DNA of 13,100 nucleotides, from contig DAOTJI010000076.1 of the NCBI GenBank assembly GCA_035448625.1, forward strand, positions 1 through 13,100, read 5' to 3'. Each line of letters opens with the position of its first letter. Position 1 is the stretch's first letter. The notes under the pieces are model-generated. The model saw only the letters and a list, made by a program, of their open reading frames with translations. It made no database searches and had not been told where the DNA came from. A program made the position numbers and the translations under genes. This DNA comes from UBA8904 sp035448625 (lineage in GTDB: Bacteria; Desulfobacterota; Syntrophia; Syntrophales; Smithellaceae). Below are positions 1-7,020 of this stretch, one piece after another.

Positions 1-52
1 TGCCGACACTCGGATTTTCAGTCCGATGCTCTACCGACTGAGCTACCGACCC
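1..52 (-). tRNA. tRNA-Phe (GAA), 3' part beyond the window edge
   Basis: Read on the minus strand, the sequence starts with a 7-nt acceptor strand (GGGTCGG) followed by U8-A9, a standard D arm (AGCTCAGTCGGTAGAGC) and an anticodon stem TCGGA/TCCGA. The seven-base loop is CTGAAAA, giving anticodon GAA (plus-strand 17-19) for phenylalanine. Only the first 52 nt are present; the T arm and acceptor 3' strand lie outside the window. It follows the RDD gene on the same strand and has its own likely promoter. Confidence 0.95.
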
Positions 53-88
53 GAATAACAGGCAAACCCTGTTTAAATGCCGAAAACG

Positions 89-115
89 TCTATAAAACTT
101 GATTCCCTTTGTCAA
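89..115 (-). promoter_or_regulatory. Probable promoter of tRNA-Phe
   Basis: On the minus strand a perfect -35 TTGACA (115-110) is followed after 15 nt by TATAGA (94-89). Transcription would start about 30 nt upstream of the tRNA 5' end. The -35 box overlaps the stop codon of the RDD gene. The 15-nt spacer is shorter than the ideal 17, so this is a probable call. Confidence 0.5.
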
Positions 116-744
116 GGCATTTTTTGTCCGTCCACCCCCGCCATGCCCTGGGCCTGCGGCGCATCAGGCTTTTTTTCTTCCGGTTGAGAAACGCTGACGG
201 GGATGCAGCCGAATCCGGCGGGGCTTTGCGGTCCGGATGAGGAATCGGGAATCGAAATCCCGGCTTCGCTTCCCTGCGGTTCGCGGATAATCACCACCGT
301 CCCGGCGATCTTGTCGTGCCAGCCCTGCTTTCTCCGGTCAAAGGCAACCCAGAGGTATCCCAGGCAAAAAACCAGGCTGGAAACGAGGTAGCCGACCGAT
401 CTCAAAAACGCCGTGCCGAAAGAAATCGACTCGCCGGTGACGGAGACCACCTGCAGGCCAAGCAGCCTTTTCCCGGGTGTTCGCCCGGTCGAACCGTGAA
501 AATAGGTAAAGTAAGCGATATTGACCGCAAACGTCAGAACCCAGATCCAGGCGGTCAGTGAAGCCAGCTTGGCCGGGTCCGTCATCCGGGCGACGATCGC
601 GCTGCCGTCACCCGACATTGCGCCCGCAATGTAGGCCACGCCCGCCACAACCCCCAGAAAGATGATCACAACGCTGACGATGAATCCGTCGATCATGTAT
701 GCGATGAAACGCCGCCAGAAACCCGCGAATGCGTAGGTTGTCAT
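112..744 (-). CDS. RDD family membrane protein
   Basis: A 210-aa integral inner-membrane protein with the RDD-family signature. It has an N-terminal R-R-F-x-A-x-x-x-D segment (about residues 11-19), three predicted hydrophobic helices (about 18-43, 63-82 and 112-134) and the family's T-P-G-K-R-x-x-G-L motif before the last helix. Residues from about 155 form a polar, Pro/Ser/Glu-rich tail, probably cytoplasmic and disordered. RDD proteins are poorly characterised; some are linked to ion transport or membrane homeostasis, so no substrate is assigned. The ATG overlaps the rsmE stop codon (ATGA, 4 bp) and has a strong GGAGG about 6 nt upstream inside rsmE, so the two genes are probably translationally coupled. 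It is the third gene of the prmA-rsmE unit. Confidence 0.85.
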   Translation of the reverse strand: MTTYAFAGFWRRFIAYMIDGFIVSVVIIFLGVVAGVAYIAGAMSGDGSAIVARMTDPAKLASLTAWIWVLTFAVNIAYFTYFHGSTGRTPGKRLLGLQVVSVTGESISFGTAFLRSVGYLVSSLVFCLGYLWVAFDRRKQGWHDKIAGTVVIIREPQGSEAGISIPDSSSGPQSPAGFGCIPVSVSQPEEKKPDAPQAQGMAGVDGQKMP

Positions 745-1514
745 TTCCCGCCTCCTTCCGCGACGGAGCTGAAGATGCCTTTCTCGTACTGGATGATCGA
801 CAGAATCGCCGCCGCCGCTGTTTCCACCTTTAAAATCTGCCGGCCGAGGCTCACGGAAACAAAGCCGCTTTCCCTGGCCCGATCCACTTCCTCCCGGGTA
901 AGCCCTCCTTCGGGTCCGACCACAATAAAATAATGCGTCGCACCGGAAAACCGGTCATCGTGCAAAACGTCCCGGATCGTTTGCCGGTCTTCTTCCTCCC
1001 AGAAAATCAGTTTTCGGGCGCCGGAATCCGCACGGGCCAGCATGTCGGAAAAAGAAAAAACCGGCTCCACTACGGTAACGTATGAATTGCGCGTGCAGCG
1101 CGCCGCCTCCTGGACGATCTTTTGCCAGCGGGCAACTTTCGCCGACGATTTTTCCCCTTCGATCCTGCGGACGGAACGGGCCGCCGCCACGGGGATGATG
1201 ACGTCCGTTCCCAGTTCCGCGGCCGTCTTGACGATCCCGTCCATTTTCCCCGCCTTGGGAATCCCCTGGGCCAGCGTCAGGCGGATTTTCCTTTCCGCCG
1301 GCGGAAGGGGCGCGCCCAGACGGACTGCGACGCCCGACGACGTGAAATTTTCGATCCGTGCTTCAAACTCATGGCCGTAGCCGTCAAACACCAGAACGGC
1401 GTCTCCCGGCTTCAAACGCAGAACCGTCTTCAGATACCGAAGCCGATCCGCACCGAGCACTGTGCGGGTCTTGTCTTGCAGCGTTTCGGGACTGTAGATT
1501 CTGGGCAACGTCAA
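741..1514 (-). CDS. rsmE: 16S rRNA (uracil1498-N3)-methyltransferase RsmE
   Basis: A 257-aa SPOUT-class methyltransferase that methylates U1498 of 16S rRNA with S-adenosylmethionine in the cytoplasm. An N-terminal PUA-like domain (about 1-70) precedes the knotted catalytic domain. Signatures are K-M-D-G-I-V-K-T-A-A-E-L-G (90-102), V-G-P-E-G-G (199-204) and L-G-R-Q-I-L-K-V-E-T-A (223-233), which form the SAM-binding knot. The segment usually written E-Q-S-x-R reads A-R-C-T-R here, a mild deviation. No ATG or GTG lies in frame between the upstream stop and the conserved N-terminal R-I-Y motif. A TTG at 1514, about 9 nt after a GGGAAAG sequence, is the best start (a second TTG lies at 1508). The gene lies 48 bp downstream of prmA, in the same frame, and overlaps the RDD gene by 4 bp. 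Confidence 0.93.
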   Translation of the reverse strand: MTLPRIYSPETLQDKTRTVLGADRLRYLKTVLRLKPGDAVLVFDGYGHEFEARIENFTSSGVAVRLGAPLPPAERKIRLTLAQGIPKAGKMDGIVKTAAELGTDVIIPVAAARSVRRIEGEKSSAKVARWQKIVQEAARCTRNSYVTVVEPVFSFSDMLARADSGARKLIFWEEEDRQTIRDVLHDDRFSGATHYFIVVGPEGGLTREEVDRARESGFVSVSLGRQILKVETAAAAILSIIQYEKGIFSSVAEGGGK

Positions 1515-1562
1515 CGTCAGGCACTTTCCCGTAAAAAAGATTGGTTTGCCGCCCGGAGGCGA

Positions 1563-2507
1563 TCAGGACGGTCCGCCGTTTTCCTTGCGAAGCACGCAGC
1601 AGACCCATTCCTTCTCGGTCAACCGGCGGTGCTGAACCAGCGGCGCAACGATGAAATGCTCCTCCATCGCGGCCACGTCGTTTTCAAGGATTCCCGAAAT
1701 CACCAGGTACCCGCCGGGCAGGAGCAGCCGGACGATCTGCGGGCGCAGCTTCAGCAGCAGTTTGGCCGTCAGATTGGCGATGATCAGATTGCGCGGACGG
1801 CTGATGCGCGCCGCATCCTGGTTCAGGATTTGGACCCGGTCTTCCACCGCATTGATGACCGTATTCTGGGCCGCGATCTCCGTGGCCCTGGGATCATTGT
1901 CCACGCAGATCACATCCTGCGCGCCCATCTTGGCGGCGGTAATGCCCAGAATGCCGGTGCCGCATCCGGCATCGAGCACTTTCCATTCGCTGATCGAACG
2001 GTCCTTCAGAATAATATCCTCAATCGCTTCCATGCACATGCGCGTGGACGCGTGCTGCCCGGTCCCGAACGCCATGCCCGGATCGATCTCCACGACAATG
2101 TCGCGGCTGTCCGGCGCGTATCTTTCCCAGGTCGGCTTGACCACGATGTTTTTGCATACGCGGATCGGCTTGAAATACTTTTTCCACTGCTCTCCCCAGT
2201 CCGGGTCGGTGATGGTTTCGGAAGAAAGCGCCGGCGCGGCGGCCTCCGGAAAGATTTCTTCTAGACTTTTAAGATATTTTTGAACCGCCTTCATCCGCTT
2301 TTCCGCGCGTGCGTCCGCGGGAAAGAACGCATTGATGATTTCCAGTCCGGCGGACTCGGGAAAATCATCGGCGCCGGGCGGCATCAGCGATTCGGAATAA
2401 ACGCCCTGCGCCCCCGTTTCTTCCAGAAAATTGCCGAGGGCGTCGATCTGTTCCGCGGGCGCTGAAATCTGAATCTTCAACCATTTTTCGGGTTCTTTCT
2501 GCGTCAT
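1563..2507 (-). CDS. prmA: Ribosomal protein L11 methyltransferase PrmA
   Basis: A 314-aa SAM-dependent methyltransferase that modifies lysines and the N-terminus of ribosomal protein L11. The N-terminal L11-recognition domain (about 9-100) includes the family's W-L-K-I-x-I start. It is followed by D-P-G-M-A-F-G-T-G-Q-H-A-S-T (142-155), the SAM-binding motif L-D-A-G-C-G-T-G-I-L-G (178-188), an acidic D203 and the I-I-A-N-L motif (242-246) typical of PrmA. An upstream ATG at 2522 has no ribosome binding site. The ATG at 2507 has GGAAGG 7 nt upstream and fits the usual family N-terminus, so it is preferred. It is the first gene of the minus-strand unit prmA-rsmE-RDD, and prmA next to rsmE is a common pairing. 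Confidence 0.93.
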   Translation of the reverse strand: MTQKEPEKWLKIQISAPAEQIDALGNFLEETGAQGVYSESLMPPGADDFPESAGLEIINAFFPADARAEKRMKAVQKYLKSLEEIFPEAAAPALSSETITDPDWGEQWKKYFKPIRVCKNIVVKPTWERYAPDSRDIVVEIDPGMAFGTGQHASTRMCMEAIEDIILKDRSISEWKVLDAGCGTGILGITAAKMGAQDVICVDNDPRATEIAAQNTVINAVEDRVQILNQDAARISRPRNLIIANLTAKLLLKLRPQIVRLLLPGGYLVISGILENDVAAMEEHFIVAPLVQHRRLTEKEWVCCVLRKENGGPS

Positions 2508-2545
2508 GGCCCAGCCTTCCATGAGGTAGTGTGAAAAGCGGCTTT

Positions 2546-2574
2546 TATATAGCCTGTTCTTCCAAATATATCAA
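2546..2574 (-). promoter_or_regulatory. Promoter of the prmA-rsmE-RDD unit
   Basis: On the minus strand TTGATA (2574-2569) and TATATA (2551-2546) are separated by exactly 17 nt. Each box matches the sigma70 consensus at five of six positions. It lies about 40 nt upstream of the prmA start and is back to back with the promoter of the GntR/GRE operon. Confidence 0.7.
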
Positions 2575-2609
2575 GCAGCCCGGTCATGGCGGCGGCGCGA
2601 AAATCCGGC

Positions 2610-2637
2610 TTGACAAAAACAGGCCGCGGGGCATAAG
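2610..2637 (+). promoter_or_regulatory. Promoter of the GntR-glycyl radical enzyme operon
   Basis: A perfect -35 TTGACA (2610-2615), a 16-nt spacer and CATAAG (2632-2637) as -10. The predicted transcription start falls near 2644, right at the edge of the palindromic operator at 2643-2660 and about 40 nt before the GntR start codon. Confidence 0.65.
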
Positions 2638-2642
2638 CTGAC

Positions 2643-2660
2643 GCTGGTAATACCACCAGC
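2643..2660 (+). promoter_or_regulatory. Predicted FadR-type GntR operator
   Basis: TGGTAATACCA at 2645-2655 is a perfect 11-bp dyad around a central A. It has the TGGT-N3-ACCA form bound by FadR-subfamily GntR regulators. A second, wider dyad GCTGGT-N6-ACCAGC spans 2643-2660 and overlaps the first. It sits at the predicted transcription start of the operon whose first gene encodes such a regulator. This suggests autoregulation by blocking RNA polymerase, relieved by a ligand that may be the GRE substrate or product. Confidence 0.65.
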
Positions 2661-2684
2661 CAGAAAGGCCACCAAGGAGTCGTT

Positions 2685-3443
2685 ATGCTGGAGTCTCTTG
2701 TTGAACCCATCCGTACGGACAGCCTCAAAGAGATCTTTGTGCTCCGGTTTGAAGAGCTGATTCTTTCCGGAAAGATCAAAATCGGAGAAAAACTTCCGCC
2801 GGAACGGGAGCTCGCCCTGCAGCTCGGCGTAAGCCGTCCGGTCGTGCACGAAGGACTGGTCGAACTGGCATCGCGCGGGCTGGTCAGCCTCAGACCGCGC
2901 TTCGGGGCCACCGTCAACGATTACCGCAAGGAAGGCTCCATCGCCCTGATGGCTTCGCTGATCCAGTATCAGAAGGGAAAGCTGGAACCGGAACTCCTGG
3001 AGAGCCTGCTGCAGATCCGAATGATGCTGGAGCCGCCCTTTGCGAAACTCGCGGCCCGCAACCGGACCCCGGAGCACCTCCGGGAACTGCGCGCCGTTCT
3101 TGAAAAGGAAACGACCGCCGACCGCCGCTGCGTTCAGGCGCTGACGGATCTCGATTTCGAATTCCACCTGCTGATCGCCCTGGCTTCCGGCAACCGGGTT
3201 TATCCGCTTCTTCTGAATTCGTTCCGGTCGGTTTATACGAATCTTTCCGGCCAGTTTTTCCGAAACACGAAGGTAACCGACGCCGTCCTTGGTTATCACG
3301 GAAAGATGGTCAACGCCGTGGAGTCCGGCAACGAAACAAAGGCAGCCTCGGTGATGAAGGCCATCCTGAATCACGGGGAGAAGCATCTTCGGGAAACGAT
3401 CCGGCAGGAAAACCTGCCCCGGCAACCTTTTAACGGGAGGTGA
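2685..3443 (+). CDS. FadR-subfamily GntR transcriptional regulator
   Basis: A 252-aa DNA-binding regulator. Residues about 13-78 form the GntR winged helix-turn-helix, with the characteristic L-P-P-E-R-E-L-A-x-x-L-G-V-S-R-P-V-V motif at 37-54. Residues about 100-238 form an FCD-type ligand domain. D157-x3-H161, H205 and H230 or H234 are the likely metal-binding residues that hold a carboxylate effector in this family. AAGGAG lies 5 nt before the ATG. It is first in the operon and ends 2 nt before the GRE start codon, so it is almost certainly a local regulator. The matching palindrome at 2645-2655 supports autoregulation. The effector cannot be read from sequence; an organic acid related to the GRE reaction is the natural guess. 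Confidence 0.92.
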   Translation: MLESLVEPIRTDSLKEIFVLRFEELILSGKIKIGEKLPPERELALQLGVSRPVVHEGLVELASRGLVSLRPRFGATVNDYRKEGSIALMASLIQYQKGKLEPELLESLLQIRMMLEPPFAKLAARNRTPEHLRELRAVLEKETTADRRCVQALTDLDFEFHLLIALASGNRVYPLLLNSFRSVYTNLSGQFFRNTKVTDAVLGYHGKMVNAVESGNETKAASVMKAILNHGEKHLRETIRQENLPRQPFNGR

Positions 3444-3445
3444 CC

Positions 3446-5956
3446 ATGAAAACCGCAGCGGCAACCGAAGTTCATTTGAAAGAGCCCAAATCATTGTCCG
3501 GCCGCATTCAATGGCTGCGCGATTATTATTTCCGGGGAACCGAGCGGCCCTGGAACAACGAATTCACGTGCTGGACGACCGGAACCCCGTGGGACGTGAT
3601 TTACAACGAACTGACGTTTTACATTGTGCCGGAAACCTACACGCTCATCAACACGCTGGGCGCCTCCTATCTTCAGGCCGCGCGGCCCGTGGCGCTGCAC
3701 CCGGATTTCTGGACATGGACGCTCGTGGAGCGGCGGGCCTGGTTTGTGAAGGAAACCATCGTGAACTACGTGCCGCAGGAAATCCTGCCGGGGGATTTGC
3801 TCGCCGGCGCCAGGTTCAACATTCAAACGTCCATGTGCTTCACTAAAGAGGAAAGCAGGGCCTGGCAGAAGCTGGTCAAGGGAAAAAACGGCGCAAGGGC
3901 AAAGATGAAATGGTTCCATGACCACGGATACGGAAACGCCGGCGCCACCAGCGGCCACCTGATCCCCGGACACGAACGGCTTCTGAAGATGGGCTGGAAG
4001 GGAATCCACGCGGAATTGCTGTCGCAGTACAACGCGCAGGGCAACGGCGAGCGGGCCGGATCAAAGGGCGCCCAGCTCCGCGCCATGATGACCGCGTCCA
4101 CCATGGCCCGCGATCTGGCCGCGAAATACCGGGTTGTGTGTGAAGATCTGGCGCAAAGGGAGCCGGACGCGGGCCGGGCGGCCGAGCTTCGGACCATGGC
4201 CGCCAATCTCAGCCGGGTGCCGTGGGAGCCCCCGACGAATTTCTGGGAAGCCGTGCAGGCGCTCTGGATCAATCACATGCTGGTCATGACGGACGAGAAT
4301 TACCCGGGTGCGGGCGTTTCCTTCGGGCGGGCGGACCAGTATCTTTACCCGTATTATGAAAAATCGCTCCACGACGGCATGCCGAGGGAATGGGCCAAGG
4401 AAATTCTCAAATGCTTCTGGGTCCACGCCAACACGGCCTACGACGCCATGATCCGCAACGGCAACCAGGGCATCACCGCGGGATTCGGCCAGCTGATTAC
4501 GCTTTCCGGCCTCGGAGCCGACGGCCGCGACATGACCAATGACCTGACCTACGCGATCCTGGAAGTGATTGATGAAATGTCGCCCATCCTGGAGCCCAAA
4601 CCGAACGTGCGGCTGCATCGCAACAGTCCCGAAGCGCTCTACGACAAAATCGTGGACATGATCGAATCCAGCCAGGGCGCGCCTTTCCTCTTGAATTTCG
4701 ACGAACGCTCCATGGCGGGCATGATGCTGGAGGCCAAAAAGGCGGGGCTTTCCCATCTGATCCACGAGGGCAATGTCCACGAATACGCGCCCGTCGGATG
4801 CCTGGAGAACACCATGGTCGGCAATGACCGCTCCGGAACGGTGGACAACAACCTCAATCTGCTCAAAGCCGTCGAACTGGCGCTGACAAGCGGAAAGGAT
4901 CTTCTGCCCTTCCACGACCCGATGACCGGAAAAACGGAAGCCATCCGGCAGGACGGGCCCCGGACGCCGAACGCGGCGACCATTCGAACCTGGGAAGAAT
5001 TCTGGGAAGCCTACGCGGCCCAGACGCGCTATATCATTCAAAAGTGCGTGGATCTGTATGAAACATCCGAATCCATCCGCGCCCGCTTTTTCCCCACACC
5101 CTATCTTTCCTGCATGGTCGAGGGCTGCGCCGAGCAGGGCCTGGACGTTACGCAGGGCGGCGCCCGCATCAGCTTCACCACACTGGAAGCCGTGACCTAC
5201 GCGACCACGGTGGATTCGCTTCTGGCCGTCAAGTATCTGGTCTTCGACAAAAAAGTCTGCACGCTGCCTCAATTGACGGAAGCGCTTCGGGCCAACTGGA
5301 AGGGGCACGAAGTGCTCCAGGCCATGGCCAAAAACCGCGCTCCCAAGTACGGCCGGGACGACGATGAGGCGGACGAACTGGCGTTGCGCGTCATGCGCCT
5401 CTGGTGCGACGAAACGTGGCGGCACCGGACCCAATCCACACGACGCCGGTTTCGCCCGGGAATGCTGAGCTGGAACTACTGGGCGGGCGACGGCTACATC
5501 ATGGCGGCCAGCGCCGACGGACGCACCAAGGGCCAGTTTCTCTCCAACGCCATCTGTCCGTCCAACGGGGCGGATACGCACGGTCCGACCGCCAATGCCA
5601 ATTCGGTCGGGAAAGTGCTGGGCGGCAAAGTCAAAGACGGCCGGGGCGACTGGCTGGACTATCTGAACGTGCTGCCGAACGGCGCCAGCCATACGATCAC
5701 GTTCAATCCGTCGATTCTTCGCGATCCGGTGCACAAGGATAAATTCAAGGCGTTTCTGAAAGGCTATGCGCAAAACGGCGGTACCGCGCTGCAGATCAAC
5801 ATGCTGGACCCCGGCATGCTGAAAGACGCGCAGGACCATCCCGAAAACTACCGGCATCTTCTGGTGCGGATCACCGGGTACAACGCCTATTTCACCACCG
5901 TGGGAAGGGAACTGCAAAATGAGGTCATTGAACGGGTCAGTCATCAGCAATTTTAA
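3446..5956 (+). CDS. Glycyl radical enzyme of unassigned substrate (PFL-like superfamily)
   Basis: An 836-aa oxygen-sensitive radical enzyme, similar in size to choline trimethylamine-lyase and X-succinate synthases. The PFL-type barrel domain covers about 15-675 and the glycyl radical domain about 680-836. The catalytic cysteine is Cys452 in A-P-V-G-C-L-E-N; Glu454 two residues later is the general base found in the dehydratase, C-N/C-S lyase and decarboxylase classes. Pyruvate formate-lyase instead has adjacent Cys-Cys. The radical site is Gly811 in V-R-I-T-G-Y-N-A-Y-F, 25 residues from the C-terminus, with Asn where Ser is usual. The G-L-D-V-T-x-G-G-A-R segment (about 559-568) is also family-typical. 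The ATG at 3446 has GGGAGG 5 nt upstream. A GTG at 3440 would give a GTGA overlap but abuts that site. No small subunits, shell genes or dehydrogenases are nearby, so the substrate remains open. Confidence 0.93.
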   Translation: MKTAAATEVHLKEPKSLSGRIQWLRDYYFRGTERPWNNEFTCWTTGTPWDVIYNELTFYIVPETYTLINTLGASYLQAARPVALHPDFWTWTLVERRAWFVKETIVNYVPQEILPGDLLAGARFNIQTSMCFTKEESRAWQKLVKGKNGARAKMKWFHDHGYGNAGATSGHLIPGHERLLKMGWKGIHAELLSQYNAQGNGERAGSKGAQLRAMMTASTMARDLAAKYRVVCEDLAQREPDAGRAAELRTMAANLSRVPWEPPTNFWEAVQALWINHMLVMTDENYPGAGVSFGRADQYLYPYYEKSLHDGMPREWAKEILKCFWVHANTAYDAMIRNGNQGITAGFGQLITLSGLGADGRDMTNDLTYAILEVIDEMSPILEPKPNVRLHRNSPEALYDKIVDMIESSQGAPFLLNFDERSMAGMMLEAKKAGLSHLIHEGNVHEYAPVGCLENTMVGNDRSGTVDNNLNLLKAVELALTSGKDLLPFHDPMTGKTEAIRQDGPRTPNAATIRTWEEFWEAYAAQTRYIIQKCVDLYETSESIRARFFPTPYLSCMVEGCAEQGLDVTQGGARISFTTLEAVTYATTVDSLLAVKYLVFDKKVCTLPQLTEALRANWKGHEVLQAMAKNRAPKYGRDDDEADELALRVMRLWCDETWRHRTQSTRRRFRPGMLSWNYWAGDGYIMAASADGRTKGQFLSNAICPSNGADTHGPTANANSVGKVLGGKVKDGRGDWLDYLNVLPNGASHTITFNPSILRDPVHKDKFKAFLKGYAQNGGTALQINMLDPGMLKDAQDHPENYRHLLVRITGYNAYFTTVGRELQNEVIERVSHQQF

Positions 5957-5968
5957 GGCGGATCATCC

Positions 5969-6997
5969 ATGACACCCGCCAATGGGAAAAAGGGGCTGGT
6001 TCTGCAAATCCTCCGCATGTCCACGGAGGACGGGCCCGGCATTCGCACAAGCGTTTTTTTCAAGGGATGTCCGCTTCACTGCGGGTGGTGCCACAATCCC
6101 GAAAGCATCAGCCCCAAACCTCAGATTCAGTGGCTTCACACGGTCTGCATCGGCTGCGGCGCCTGCGTGGAAACCTGTCCGGAAAAAGCGCTGGAGAAGA
6201 CGCCCGAAGGCATCGTCATCAACCGTTTGCGCTGCACCGGCTGCGGCCTGTGCACGGAGAAATGCCCCACGACGGCCATGGAGCTTCTGGGAAAAAAGTG
6301 GAACGTGCCCGACCTCGTCCGCGAGCTGGTCAAGGATCGCGTTTACTTCGAACAGTCCGGCGGCGGCGTGACGCTGTCCGGCGGAGAGGCGGCCCTGCAG
6401 CACGAATTCTGCCTGCCCCTTCTGAAAGAGCTGAGAGCCATGGGCATTTCAACGGCGCTGGATACCTGCGGTCAGGTGCCGCAAAAAATCCTCGCCGCCC
6501 TTTTGCCGTATGTCGATGTTCTCCTGTATGATCTCAAGGAAATCGATCCGGAAAAACACAAAGGATTCACCGGGGCGGGAAACGCAAAGATTCTGGAAAA
6601 CGCCGTCTTCGCGGCGCGCTTCAAAAAAGACCATCCGTATCCCAAGACGCTGTGGATTCGAACGCCCGTCATTCCGAACGCGACGGACACCCCCGAAAAC
6701 ATCGCGGGCATCGGCCGGTTTATCCACGAGAATCTGGAAGGGGCGGTGGATCGCTGGGAGCTTTGTTCCTTCAACAATTTATGCAGGGACAAGTATAAGC
6801 GGCTGGGCTTGAAATGGTCCTTTGCCGAAACCCCCCTCGTGGAAAAAACCGTTATGGAAAACCTGACCGACGTCGCGAAAAGCGCGGCTCCGCGGACGAA
6901 CGTCTGCTGGAGCGGATCGACGAAGCTGGAAAAAAGCGGAGATTCAAAAGAGCCGCCGAAGAAACCGCACAAACGAACCCCGGCCTGCGCCGGCTGA
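5969..6997 (+). CDS. Glycyl radical enzyme activating enzyme (radical SAM)
   Basis: A 342-aa radical-SAM enzyme expected to cleave S-adenosylmethionine and abstract the Gly811 hydrogen of the upstream GRE. The radical-SAM cluster ligands are Cys34, Cys38 and Cys41 (C-P-L-H-C-G-W-C). A bacterial ferredoxin insertion follows with Cys60, 63, 66, 70 and Cys89, 92, 95, 99, giving two further [4Fe-4S] sites. This architecture is typical of activases for dehydratases, decarboxylases and X-succinate synthases but is absent from PFL activase. The usual G-G-E-P motif contacting SAM reads G-G-E-A at 138-141. The last 25 or so residues are Lys/Pro-rich and look unlike a normal fold. It starts 12 nt after the GRE stop; the ribosome site (AAGGCGG) begins in the GRE stop codon, consistent with coupling. 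Confidence 0.93.
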   Translation: MTPANGKKGLVLQILRMSTEDGPGIRTSVFFKGCPLHCGWCHNPESISPKPQIQWLHTVCIGCGACVETCPEKALEKTPEGIVINRLRCTGCGLCTEKCPTTAMELLGKKWNVPDLVRELVKDRVYFEQSGGGVTLSGGEAALQHEFCLPLLKELRAMGISTALDTCGQVPQKILAALLPYVDVLLYDLKEIDPEKHKGFTGAGNAKILENAVFAARFKKDHPYPKTLWIRTPVIPNATDTPENIAGIGRFIHENLEGAVDRWELCSFNNLCRDKYKRLGLKWSFAETPLVEKTVMENLTDVAKSAAPRTNVCWSGSTKLEKSGDSKEPPKKPHKRTPACAG

Positions 6998-7020
6998 CGG
7001 CAAGGGAAAGGAAGAAGCTC

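Noticed and set aside
1122..2264. A 380-codon plus-strand frame opposite rsmE and prmA
   Set aside because: Arg/His-rich low-quality translation antisense to two well-supported genes; a frame shadow.
3440..3445. GTG start for the GRE giving a GTGA overlap with the regulator
   Set aside because: The GGGAGG ribosome site directly abuts this GTG; the ATG at 3446 has correct 5-nt spacing.
2571..3494. A 307-codon minus-strand frame opposite the GntR gene
   Set aside because: Antisense to a gene with clear GntR and FCD motifs; no recognisable features of its own.
4061..5950. A 629-codon open frame on the minus strand opposite the GRE gene
   Set aside because: It mirrors the GRE codon pattern, has no domain-like sequence and no ribosome site, and GC-rich third positions in the true gene explain its openness.
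6814..7020. N-terminal extension of the flavin-type protein to an ATG at 6814
   Set aside because: The extra 69 codons overlap the activase gene, are Arg/Lys-rich without domain character, and a good ribosome site precedes the ATG at 7021.
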